DNA of 47,000 bases from Mesostigma viride (Eukaryota > Streptophyta > Mesostigmatophyceae > Mesostigmatales > Mesostigmataceae): the NCBI GenBank assembly GCA_009746045.1, contig RPFO01000213.1, forward strand, positions 8,000,478-8,047,477, read 5' to 3'. Made by a program: the position numbers and the translations under genes. The notes beneath the pieces were generated by a model. That model was not told the DNA's origin, made no database searches, and was given only the letters and a program-made list of their open reading frames with translations. Below are positions 1 to 8,390 of this stretch, one piece after another; within the stretch, counting starts at the first letter, position 1, and the number at the start of each line of letters is the position of its first letter.

Positions 1-471
1 TTTACTGACCTGCCCCTCAAGCATGTGCGCCAGCATCTTTTACGAGTAGCAGATTTCTTCTCCACGCCTTCTCTTCCTACCCGTTCCCGTATTAATAATA
101 TTAGCCTTACCCCCGAGGAGGAGAACTCCTATGTAGAAGAATTAGATATCTGTGTGACTGACCTTTCAGCTCTGGATGTCTCTCATATCACCTGCTATCA
201 TTGTAAGGAAGTAGGTCATCTTAAACGTGAGTGCCCCAAGTTCCTTTCGGGTGCCCCCCCTCATCCCGACGCTCGCCCTCCTCGTACCCCTCAGCGTGCT
301 CCTATTCGTCCCACTTCAGGACGCATTCCTTCAGCTACCCCTAGTAGGCTGAATGCTGTGCAGACAGGATCCCCAGGGTTGACCCCTATGATAATCAGGC
401 CCCCGCACCCTCTTCAATCCCTCGTGACCCTCCAGCAGTGGCTTTTCCGCCAGGGTCTTCTTCGGGGTTAG
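1..471 (+). CDS. gag: Ty3/gypsy Gag, C-terminal part with CCHC zinc knuckle
   Basis: The frame is already open at position 1, so this is the C-terminal part of a Gag that starts left of the window. It contains one retroviral-type zinc knuckle, CYHCKEVGHLKREC (C-x2-C-x4-H-x4-C), at about 193-234, followed by a basic proline-rich tail. Gag packages the element RNA and forms the particle. The frame ends at TAG 469-471. Another frame (open from about 345 to 504) reads a plausible proline-rich tail ending in a PMDLG motif, so a frame change near 345-400 is possible. The protease-RT frame is open from 428. No usable ATG is visible; a GTG at 25 is not a credible start. Confidence 0.75.
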   Translation, partial: FTDLPLKHVRQHLLRVADFFSTPSLPTRSRINNISLTPEEENSYVEELDICVTDLSALDVSHITCYHCKEVGHLKRECPKFLSGAPPHPDARPPRTPQRAPIRPTSGRIPSATPSRLNAVQTGSPGLTPMIIRPPHPLQSLVTLQQWLFRQGLLRG

Positions 472-2257
472 TTCCTATGGATTTGGGGGGGGAGGGGGAA
501 CAGTAGGCCTGTCAGCCGGGGGTAACCTGGACAGGTCCTTAGATAGTACCCCAGATAAAAATTTTTGCCTGCCTGTTTTTATAACCTCTGTAGGAGCTGA
601 ATCTTCCCTACCACTACGTGTGCGTCCTCTTATGTTCTTGAATGGTGGTTTAACCGTCCCTCACACTGTTGTAGACCCTTTCCTGCATGCTGATGAACTC
701 TTGAATGTCTCTGTGTTGGTAGATAGCGGTGCGGCTAGCTCCTTTGTGAGCGAGGCCCTAGTTAGGCGTTTAGGACTAGTCCCTACCCCTCACACCAAAC
801 CCGTCACTGTTCATTATGCTGATGGTCGCACCAGTCATTCCCCGGGTACGGTGTCCCTTCCCATGGTTATACAAGGACGTACTGTCAACCTGACGGCCAC
901 TATAGGCCCTATCACTACCGCTGATGTATTACTAGGATTAGATTGGCACCAGGATAATAAGATTACTATTAATTATGATACCATGGTCATCTGGTTTCCA
1001 GATAGCTCTTACTGGGTACCAGAACGTCATTATAGATTAGAAAATTTATCCTTGGTAGATATTACTCCTCCTACACCTGTTGATCCTCCTGTGAGACCTA
1101 TACCTGAAGTATTAATGTCCAACGACGAATTGAGATCTGAACTAAAGGAATATGGATACCTATTATGTATGTTCCTTCAGTTAGAAGTACAGGAGATACC
1201 TATCACTAATAATAGTGTGGATATAGATGTAAATACAGTGGATACAATAGGAGTGGGATTTACTGAAAATGAAATAGTCAGATACATGGCTGTGATAGAT
1301 TCCTCAAAAGTATTTGAAGAAAAGACTCCTTCTTATCCTCCTCCTCGTTCTGTTTTACACCGTGTAGTTATCAAGGACGGTGCAGTTCCTACGCACTCTC
1401 CGATGTATAGAATGGGCCCTACAGAATTAAAGGAACTAAAACAGATTTTAGTGTCATTATTAGAAGCAGGATTGATAGAGCCCAGTAACTCCCCCTACTC
1501 AGCTGGTGTCCTGTTAGTTCCTAAGCCAAATGGCAAGTTTCGCCTAGTTACTGATTATAGGAAGTTGAATGATATTACTGTGAAGTCTAAATACCCTCTA
1601 CCTCGTATTGATGATATATTTAATAAGGTTAAAGGTTCCACTTGTTTCACAGTACTGGATTGTGCGGATGGTTTTTGGCAGTTGCGGATAGCCCCTGAGG
1701 ATTGCCATAAAACCGCCTTTGCTACCCCTTTTGGTCATTACCAGTTTAGAGTAGCGGCTATGGGACTTTGCAACTCGCCTGCCTCTTTTCAAATGTTAAT
1801 GAATGAAGTGCTTAGACCTGTTATGGGAAATTCTCACCTTCCTCAGGTGTCCTCTGATCTAAAGGATCCTTCCTTCTCCTCTGTTTCTTTATCTGAGCAT
1901 GACCGTTCTTGTGCTCAAGCTTACTTAGATGATATTCTTATTTACTCTCCTGATTTTGAAACGCACCTACGTGATTTAAAGAAAGTATTAGAAATAATGG
2001 CTGAAAATTCTTTGTGGGCGCGCCGTGCTAAAGTGCGCTCGGGTAGGAGTGTCCCATTTTTAGGGCACGTTCTGTCAGATGCCGGGGTCGCTACCGACCC
2101 GGATAAAACTAAGTCAATTCAGGAATGGCCTACTCCTACCGACGTTAAAGGTGTACGTAGTTTCCTAGGAATTGCTTCTTACTATAGGCGTTTTATCCCA
2201 CGTTTCGCAACTATAGCAGCCCCTATTAATCATTTATTAAAGAAGGATATCCCCTTT
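428..2257 (+). CDS. pol: Ty3/gypsy Pol, protease and reverse transcriptase (5' half, interrupted)
   Basis: The open frame runs from 428; the first in-frame ATG is at 632, so it is probably expressed by frameshift or as a polyprotein. The aspartic protease lies at about 690-960: VDSGAASSFVS is the active-site D-S-G and VLLGLDWH is the flap-side motif. RT lies at about 1380-2250: a FRLVTDYRKLN motif, a motif-A-like VLDCADGFWQLRI, GLCNSPASFQ (motif B) and YLDDILIYS (catalytic D-D) at about 1921-1947, then FLGHVLSDAGV and the SFLGIASYYRRFI thumb motif. About 35 residues separate motif B from YLDD, more than in typical Ty3 RTs. The frame runs into the PAT-like insertion after codon 2255-2257 (Phe) and resumes in frame at 7647. 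Beyond 2257 the frame reads transposon sequence to a stop at 2297-2299. Confidence 0.93.
485..500 (+). promoter_or_regulatory. Internal polypurine tract at the gag/pol junction
   Basis: G8-A-G5-AA, resembling the element's 3' polypurine tract (15146-15156). It lies where the reading frame passes from gag to pol. It could be a slippery run for -1 frameshifting, a central polypurine tract, or a run assembled one base short. Confidence 0.4.
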
Positions 2258-2389
2258 CTATTAACCGTGGAACTCCAGGGTAACCAGACTCTTTATTAAA
2301 ACAATAAGTAGAGCACATCGGGAAGTGGCCCCCAACTGGCCATCCTTACCCATGGGAACACTTTATGTCCAAAAAGGCTAGCCTTACCC
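2258..2389 (-). repeat. PAT-like element split direct repeat B, terminal (3') copy
   Basis: 132 bp, matching 2804-2935 with one difference that I can find (C at 2332 versus T at 2878). It forms the 3' end of the element on the minus strand. Confidence 0.93.
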
Positions 2390-2422
2390 CCAAACAGGCA
2401 ACACACAGGGAGGGCGGGTGGG

Positions 2423-2803
2423 AAAACAAAAGAGACCGCCATGAGCTAGGTGAGCAAGCTTTTATCGTGTTTCAAGGCCAACGGCTCTCTACCAACGGCC
2501 AGATCCGGCAACGGCCTCTAAACAGTTTTAGCCGTCAAGTTTTACTTCAGATATTGCCTGTTGCAAACCCGTCCGCAATCACAGATCTGCTAGGAGAACC
2601 TAGACGCAAAAATCCGTCGTCAAGGTACTCAGCACACCGTCAAGGTATGGGCCGCAACAATTAGGCCATATCTTCCGTAATACTCGTACACTAGAAGCCT
2701 AATCAACCTTATTACGATCACATCACCCAGCTCTATTTCACCTAGCATCAGCGGCTCCCCTTCCGTATCACTATAAAGAAACTATGTTCAGAGAACCCCG
2801 ATT
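2423..2803 (-). repeat. PAT-like element split direct repeat A, internal copy
   Basis: 381 bp, equal in length and apparently identical to 7266-7646. It adjoins the internal B copy at 2803/2804, recreating the head-to-tail junction expected of the circular intermediate. Confidence 0.93.
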
Positions 2804-2935
2804 CTATTAACCGTGGAACTCCAGGGTAACCAGACTCTTTATTAAAACAATAAGTAGAGCACATCGGGAAGTGGCCCTCAACTGGCCATCCTTACCCATG
2901 GGAACACTTTATGTCCAAAAAGGCTAGCCTTACCC
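2804..2935 (-). repeat. PAT-like element split direct repeat B, internal copy
   Basis: Copy of 2258-2389 at a constant offset of 546 bp. It lies directly downstream of the recombinase ORF on the minus strand. Confidence 0.93.
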
Positions 2936-3011
2936 TTACATCCCTCCCTGGCGACCCAAGCCAGGGGCAAAACAAAAACCGGTGGACGCATAAGACAAGA
3001 ATGAAGGGAAC

Positions 3012-3624
3012 TTAAGAGGAAGGCAGAGAAAAGACGCTCCGCCAAATGCGCGGGGGGCAGGCGGCGATAGCCCGAACCAGGGCGTCAGGAAGGGTGAGGG
3101 CCAAGCTCCGGTGCAATCCCACATAGTGGGCGACAGTTTTGCTGCTGCGCCAGCGACCCCGATGCTGAATATCAGCCATGCTGCGCTGCCGCAAAAAATC
3201 ATAGGTAGCCCCCCCATGCCGCAGCCCGTGAATGGTAAACACCGTGTCGACCCCCAAAGCTTGCGTGGCCTGATGCCAAACCCGGCTGAACTGGGCATAA
3301 TCGTAAGGGAACACCCGCTCCCAGGCCGCCTTGCCACGCATACAAGCCCGCAAGAGGGTCTCAGTCATGACATCCTCGATCACCACAGACTGCACCTCCC
3401 CCTTAGCCGTCTTAGCTGACATCAACAACAAGGCGCCCCGCTGCGAACCCCGCAACCGAACATCAGGCTGCAAGCGCACATGGCCGACCAACAGGTTGAG
3501 CGCCTCCGATACCCGCAGGTATTGTTGGAAAATAACGATGACCATCATAGCCGCACGAGGCTGCCGCTGGAGCACCATAGTACAAGCAAGCGCAAACGCA
3601 GCCTCCCATGGAATGGGGGGGGGG
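3012..3624 (-). CDS. Tyrosine recombinase catalytic domain of the PAT-like element (frame-shifted C-terminal part)
   Basis: The domain integrates the circular element DNA by strand exchange at a short core. Seen on the minus strand: YLRVSEAL carries the first catalytic arginine, HGLRHGGATYDF is the H-x-x-R box, and RGRWRSSKTVAHYV supplies the W/H position and the tyrosine nucleophile. The frame differs by -1 from the upstream RT-RNase H frame, and the change falls at the G10 run (plus strand) 3615-3624: upstream of it the other frame reads the recombinase N-terminal part, downstream this frame reads the catalytic part. Either the run is one base short in this assembly, the copy is dead, or the -1 shift is programmed. 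All catalytic residues are present. Confidence 0.88.
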
Positions 3625-6088
3625 CACGAGGGGGTGCCAACGTGCGCCAGCCAGCCAAAACACTTCGTGCCAAGGCCCAATCCCGCACCTCCCGGGGGAA
3701 GTACAAATTCAGGCCCATAAGCGCATTGACACACAACTGGCGGCTGTAACACCGTGAGTGCGCCCAAGCGACATACTCGCAATAGTATTCCTCTATCGTC
3801 AAGCCGCGCAACAAGCTGCCAACCCGACCCCGCCGGCTCGCCCACCATGCGAAAAAGGACCTAAGACCCCGATGGTAAACCATCAAAGTAGCCGGCTTCA
3901 CCTTGCCCTCAAGAAGGGTCAAGTAGCTAGCGCCAAGCCGAGGCCCGGGATTGGGATGAACACCCTCGCGAGTCAAATCGCGGACCCACCCGGCCACCGA
4001 GGCAGCCATGGAAAGCCCCCGCGAAGGCCCATCCGCAGGCTGAAGCTCACTTGGCGTCCAGACCCATTGTGAGCGGCTGCCGGTGACCAACGTAAGAGCG
4101 CACAACCGGCGGCATTGCTTGTTTAACCGGTAAGAAGAGGAACGCCCTTTAGCCAAGCAGCCCAAAGCGGCAGTGGAGTCCACTAACCTCACCACCCGCT
4201 TACCCCATGTTCCGAGGTTCCGGGCCGAGCGCTCCACCCCCTTCACAGCGGCCCGCACTTCCTTCTCGTTGATGTGCATGGTCGAATCGCGCCAGCGACT
4301 CTTGATCCCGACGCGCCATCGCCCGTGGATGATGGCTTTTTCCGCGGCCTTGGTCAAGGGTCTAGGCCCGGCATACATGGCCTCACCTGGGGTGAGGAGG
4401 GTTGGGTAACCCCGCACCTCCCGGGCCCGAGCTAATTCCGTCACCTCAGCTGGGGCCATCTCAGCGTAGACAACCCCCTGCCCAAAACTAGACGCATCCG
4501 AGGCCACCACCACCGGAGCCAGGGCAGCCCCCCGGTCCACACGGAGCATGGGGGCCAACGCCATGGCACACTCGAGCTCATCGCGCACACCTTGCCACAA
4601 AGGTCGCGTTCGCTGGCCCCACCCCTTGAGGTTGATGAACTTAAAACTCTGCTGCCATATGGACAAGCAAGTGCGGCTGAGCATCTGCAGCCACACCCAC
4701 CGGCCCACGACGGCCGCCAGCGCCTCAGCGGTAGCGCGTCCCCTCTCGAGGAGTACACGAGTGTGCGCAACCACAAGGGTGAGCTGCTTAGCTGTCGGCT
4801 CCAACACCCCATCCCGCCGGTGAACAACACCCAGAGCTTCTAGCTCGTCCTCCCCCTCCGGGCTAGCCATGATCGTCTTGTCCTTGGAGGGCACAAGGTT
4901 GTTAGGCGCGTACCCGTCTTCAATAGCACTCGCGATTAAGCGATTCACCGCCTCGCACGTGCGCCCATTGCTGACCACCAGGTCATCAATAGTGATGGAT
5001 ACCATAGGGGCAGGGGGGTCCTCAAGGTCGATTTGCATCTCCCTCGTGCTCTCCTCCTTGTACTCGATGGCTAGGGCGGTTGGGTTACCCCATGCATTCC
5101 GAAGCACGGTCAGCTCCCCTACACTTGTGAGGCGGTTCACCTGCCGTCTAGGATCCAAAGCGCCCGTGGCATAGAGGACCATCTCATGGATGGCTTCCCC
5201 TAGCGCTACAGCGTGGGAGTGCCCCATGGCCAGCACTTTCAGCACTGGCCACACCCTCCTCCGCCGCCCCGGCAGCCCGACATCGGTGGACCACACATCA
5301 GGTAGCCCTTGATAATCCCACCACCACTCCGGCACTTGGATGGTATAGTAATACGAGACCAGATCGCTCTTGGCCGTGTAGCACCGACCCTTGATATAGA
5401 CCTCCGAGTATATGCCCAGGTGGGGTAACACCGTCTTAGGGGGGTCCACCCACAGTGCGTTCCCCAACTTCTTATTCACAATGAGCCTTAACTCCCCCAC
5501 TCCTTTGGCCACCCCAAAACATCCGTCTACCCACTTTGGCCGCGTCTCTCGGAACTCCACCATCCCCACGTCCGCTGCCCTCCCCATCAACTTGCCCCAC
5601 TCCGCCATGGTGCACCCTCGGCTGGGGGCAGGTACATTCCAATACCTCGCACTGGCAGCCACCTCCGGCTTGATGCAGTTGGCTTCGCTCGCGTACACCT
5701 CTCGCCAACTAGGTCGTAGCGCCAGCAAATCCAGCAGCTTCGCCTTTCCTGCCACCTCGCGCTTCGGCAGACTCACCCGCTCCGCCACAAGTTGTTCATA
5801 CTTATTACATTTCCCATAGATTAGATCACTTCCTTCTGCGGGGCCTGTCGCAACGCCGGTTACGCGGCGACTGTACCACTCGCAGTGCTTCTTGACCCTT
5901 TTCAGGGCCTCCGCCGTTCCTCTGGAGCACGCGCCTCCAGATTTAGGCGGAGGGTCTGCCCCCCCGTGCCATAGCCAATTCAACCACGTAATCACCTTGT
6001 GTTGTAGAGTGAAGGTCCGGCGGCGGCGAGTTGCACGCTGGCGTCTGCGTGCTGACCTCACTCTCCCCCACGTAGTGCTTAGAGGCAT
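3545..6088 (-). CDS. PAT-like element Pol: reverse transcriptase, RNase H and N-terminal part of tyrosine recombinase
   Basis: The start is placed at ATG 6088, 47 bases after the gag stop; the open frame continues upstream but there it only overlaps gag. RT occupies about residues 185-435: KSDLVSYYYTIQVP (motif A), VLAMGHSHAVALGEAIHE (motif B) and VSITIDDLVVSN (motif C, catalytic D-D, about residue 365). RNase H occupies about 524-694: VASDASSFGQGVVYAE, INEKEVRAAV, RLVDSTAALGCLA and WVWTPSELQPADGPSR carry the acidic residues. A 2A-like GVHPNPGP (3941-3964) sits between RNase H and the recombinase core-binding region (from about residue 725). Residues past the C-run at 3615-3624 are out of frame up to the stop at 3545; the true continuation is the ORF at 3012-3624. 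Confidence 0.88.
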   Translation of the reverse strand: MPLSTTWGRVRSARRRQRATRRRRTFTLQHKVITWLNWLWHGGADPPPKSGGACSRGTAEALKRVKKHCEWYSRRVTGVATGPAEGSDLIYGKCNKYEQLVAERVSLPKREVAGKAKLLDLLALRPSWREVYASEANCIKPEVAASARYWNVPAPSRGCTMAEWGKLMGRAADVGMVEFRETRPKWVDGCFGVAKGVGELRLIVNKKLGNALWVDPPKTVLPHLGIYSEVYIKGRCYTAKSDLVSYYYTIQVPEWWWDYQGLPDVWSTDVGLPGRRRRVWPVLKVLAMGHSHAVALGEAIHEMVLYATGALDPRRQVNRLTSVGELTVLRNAWGNPTALAIEYKEESTREMQIDLEDPPAPMVSITIDDLVVSNGRTCEAVNRLIASAIEDGYAPNNLVPSKDKTIMASPEGEDELEALGVVHRRDGVLEPTAKQLTLVVAHTRVLLERGRATAEALAAVVGRWVWLQMLSRTCLSIWQQSFKFINLKGWGQRTRPLWQGVRDELECAMALAPMLRVDRGAALAPVVVASDASSFGQGVVYAEMAPAEVTELARAREVRGYPTLLTPGEAMYAGPRPLTKAAEKAIIHGRWRVGIKSRWRDSTMHINEKEVRAAVKGVERSARNLGTWGKRVVRLVDSTAALGCLAKGRSSSYRLNKQCRRLCALTLVTGSRSQWVWTPSELQPADGPSRGLSMAASVAGWVRDLTREGVHPNPGPRLGASYLTLLEGKVKPATLMVYHRGLRSFFAWWASRRGRVGSLLRGLTIEEYYCEYVAWAHSRCYSRQLCVNALMGLNLYFPREVRDWALARSVLAGWRTLAPPRAPPPFHGRLRLRLLVLWCSSGSLVRL

Positions 6089-6135
6089 TGTAGGAAGAGG
6101 CAGTGGGAAGGGGGAGCGGTTTACCCTTTCGGTGT

Positions 6136-7194
6136 TTACTTGGTTTGCTGGGCCTTGCCCAGCTTCTCCATCATCGTGGCGCTTTGCAGGGCCATCTTCA
6201 TGGCCGGGTTGCTCACCAAGGAGGCATCTTCCTTGAGAGCAAGGAGGTGGCCAGCCACCTTCCACCCTCCTGACCCCTGGCTCTCCACTAGGAGCATGGC
6301 TGCCACCACCCTCATGAGATACTCTACCCCAGCCAACTCCCCGGCTGCCGGCCCCAACTCCTTGAAGAGTGTGTCCATGGCCAGGGCGATGTTCATGACC
6401 ACCTTCCTGCTTTCCTGGTTCCTCCACCCCCCTTGGCGAGTAGCCATGATCCAACTCTTTATCCCCCCTCCATTGTCGTTGGCATCCTCGAGCACCTCGG
6501 GGAGCACTCTCTCTTGCACCCTCCAATTCACCACTTGTGCTCGAGTGGGCAGCGTCACCCCTTTGGTCTTTTTCGGCTTCCTGGAAGCCCCATCTGCCCC
6601 GGCCAGCGCATCCTTCAATTTCGTCAGGAAATCCTCTTCCTCGGACTCCTCCTCCTCCTCCTCTTCTTTGCCCGCCTGCCCCTGCTTGCCAATAATAGCC
6701 GCCAGCTCCAAGAGCTGCTCCCTCACATCCCCCGCGGCCTTTCCCTTGCTCGGGGCTGGGCTTCCGACTTTTTTCGTCCCCTTTTTCGCCCCTTTCGTGG
6801 GCCGGCGTGGTGGCTGCATCTCCTCTTCGTCCGAGTCCGCCAAGTCCCGGGCGCTTTGGAGGGCTGCCACTAGCGCTTCGTTTGGGTCCGCTGCTGCCAG
6901 AATTTCAGGCCCGTCCACGTGGTCGACCAGCAGTCCAACGACGGACTCCAGCTGGGCCGCAGACCACCGGCTGACAGTAGTTACCCAGTCGGTCCCGAGG
7001 ACCGCCTCAAAGGCAGCGCACACTTCAGGCAGGCCCGAGCAAGTGGAGAGCTCCTGATGGAGCCTTTTCTTCTGCGTCGGCCAGCCTAGTCGGCCCTTTC
7101 CCGTCTGTTTAGTAGCTGTCGGCACCTCGGGATTAGCTTTCGGTAATTGCTTCCCAGCACCTGTCGAACCTGGCTTCCGCCCGGGCTTCGGCAT
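6136..7194 (-). CDS. Gag-like ORF1 of the PAT-like element
   Basis: 352 residues from ATG 7194 to the stop at 6136-6138, directly after repeat A, which is the usual place of gag in this class. The N-terminus is basic and rich in Lys, Gly and Pro. The middle has an acidic segment of consecutive Glu residues (about 175-190) next to Lys-rich stretches. The C-terminal third is mostly helical, with VNWRVQERVLPEVLEDAND and a GGWRNQESRKVVMNIALAM segment. There is no CCHC knuckle. It is presumed to bind element RNA and form particles; that rests on position and composition, not on a recognised domain. The next ORF starts 47 bases downstream. Confidence 0.7.
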   Translation of the reverse strand: MPKPGRKPGSTGAGKQLPKANPEVPTATKQTGKGRLGWPTQKKRLHQELSTCSGLPEVCAAFEAVLGTDWVTTVSRWSAAQLESVVGLLVDHVDGPEILAAADPNEALVAALQSARDLADSDEEEMQPPRRPTKGAKKGTKKVGSPAPSKGKAAGDVREQLLELAAIIGKQGQAGKEEEEEEESEEEDFLTKLKDALAGADGASRKPKKTKGVTLPTRAQVVNWRVQERVLPEVLEDANDNGGGIKSWIMATRQGGWRNQESRKVVMNIALAMDTLFKELGPAAGELAGVEYLMRVVAAMLLVESQGSGGWKVAGHLLALKEDASLVSNPAMKMALQSATMMEKLGKAQQTK

Positions 7195-7265
7195 CCCAGC
7201 CGCTTTGCAGAAAGGAATTCTGGGCGTCAGCTACGCTGCCCCTGACCCCTGTCGCCGCCTTCGTT

Positions 7266-7646
7266 AAAACAAAAGAGACCGCCATGAGCTAGGTGAGCAA
7301 GCTTTTATCGTGTTTCAAGGCCAACGGCTCTCTACCAACGGCCAGATCCGGCAACGGCCTCTAAACAGTTTTAGCCGTCAAGTTTTACTTCAGATATTGC
7401 CTGTTGCAAACCCGTCCGCAATCACAGATCTGCTAGGAGAACCTAGACGCAAAAATCCGTCGTCAAGGTACTCAGCACACCGTCAAGGTATGGGCCGCAA
7501 CAATTAGGCCATATCTTCCGTAATACTCGTACACTAGAAGCCTAATCAACCTTATTACGATCACATCACCCAGCTCTATTTCACCTAGCATCAGCGGCTC
7601 CCCTTCCGTATCACTATAAAGAAACTATGTTCAGAGAACCCCGATT
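7266..7646 (-). repeat. PAT-like element split direct repeat A, terminal (5') copy
   Basis: 381 bp, the 5' end of the element on the minus strand and probably its promoter region. The outer border ...GATT/GTTTGG returns straight into the Ty3 pol frame. Confidence 0.93.
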
Positions 7647-8390
7647 GTTTGGAGTAGTGAATGTCAGTCGGCTTTTCAGTGCCTAAAATCCCTACTCCTT
7701 TCCCCTCCTGTACTCATCCTACCGGATACTACTAAACCCTTTGTTGTGGCTACAGATGCTAGTAAAGTAGCTATAGGTGGTGTCCTTCTCCAGGATCAGG
7801 GTCAGGGCTTACAGCCAATTGAGTATATCTCTAGGACAATGCTCCCTGCGGAGCGTAACTATCCCGTACACCAGCAGGAACTCTTAGCTGTGGTGTATTG
7901 TTGCCACGCGTGGCAGCACTTCCTTAAAGGTGCTCAATTTGATGTCTGCCTGAATGAACCCTGTGCGCTAGATCCTTATAGGCTAGTTATCCAAACGGAT
8001 CATCGTCCCCTTACCCATCTTCTCTCCCAACCCAACCTTACCCCTCGGCAAGCGCGCTGGATGGAATTTTTAGCACAGTTTTCCCCTTTTAAACTTCAGT
8101 ATGTCAAGGGTGTAGATAACATAGTACCAGATGCACTCTCTCGTCGCGCAGACTATTCCTTCTTCGAGGACCTTGATGTTCTCAATACTACTCTAGTTCC
8201 TACTACTATGGGTGTAACCCCTTATGGTGAACTACCTGACGATGAATCCTATGCCTACCTCTTTCATACAGCTGTTCGCATGCCTGATCTCCTTTCTCAC
8301 GTAGGACTCTCTCTCCCGTGTGAGGCCCTTCCCGTAGCCTCGGTGGGGGGGAGGGGAAAAATAAAATTTCTATACCGCTTAGCCATATAG
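7647..8390 (+). CDS. pol: Ty3/gypsy Pol, RNase H domain (3' side of the interrupted pol)
   Basis: Resumes the pol frame directly after the PAT-like element with the RT-RNase H connection motif (VWSSECQSAFQCLK, then PVL). The RNase H active-site acids are visible: ATDASKVAIGGVLLQ, QQELLAVVYCCHAWQHFL, IQTDHRPLTHLL and VPDALSRRAD. It degrades the RNA strand of the RNA:DNA hybrid. After the RNase H, about 80 less conserved residues lead to a G7 run (8345-8351), beyond which this frame soon stops at 8390 while the -1 frame continues to integrase. The run is therefore either a slip site, an assembly error or a disabling indel. Confidence 0.93.
   Translation, partial: VWSSECQSAFQCLKSLLLSPPVLILPDTTKPFVVATDASKVAIGGVLLQDQGQGLQPIEYISRTMLPAERNYPVHQQELLAVVYCCHAWQHFLKGAQFDVCLNEPCALDPYRLVIQTDHRPLTHLLSQPNLTPRQARWMEFLAQFSPFKLQYVKGVDNIVPDALSRRADYSFFEDLDVLNTTLVPTTMGVTPYGELPDDESYAYLFHTAVRMPDLLSHVGLSLPCEALPVASVGGRGKIKFLYRLAI

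Larger units (their letters stand above)
2258..7646 (-). mobile_element. PAT-like DIRS (tyrosine-recombinase) retrotransposon, complete, with split direct repeats
   Basis: A 5389-bp element read on the minus strand. From its 5' end: repeat A (7646-7266), Gag-like ORF (7194-6136), RT-RNase H-tyrosine recombinase (6088-3012), then repeat B (2935-2804), repeat A again (2803-2423), 33 bp, and repeat B again (2389-2258). This A-ORFs-B-A-B order is the split direct repeat arrangement of PAT and Ngaro elements, and unlike DIRS-1 there are no inverted termini. Removing the element rejoins the Ty3 pol frame exactly (TTT 2255-2257 to GTT 7647) with no target duplication. Both borders and the internal B/A junction share TT, as expected if a circular DNA integrates by recombinase crossover. 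Repeat copies are almost identical, so the insertion is young. I see no methyltransferase domain. Confidence 0.92.
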
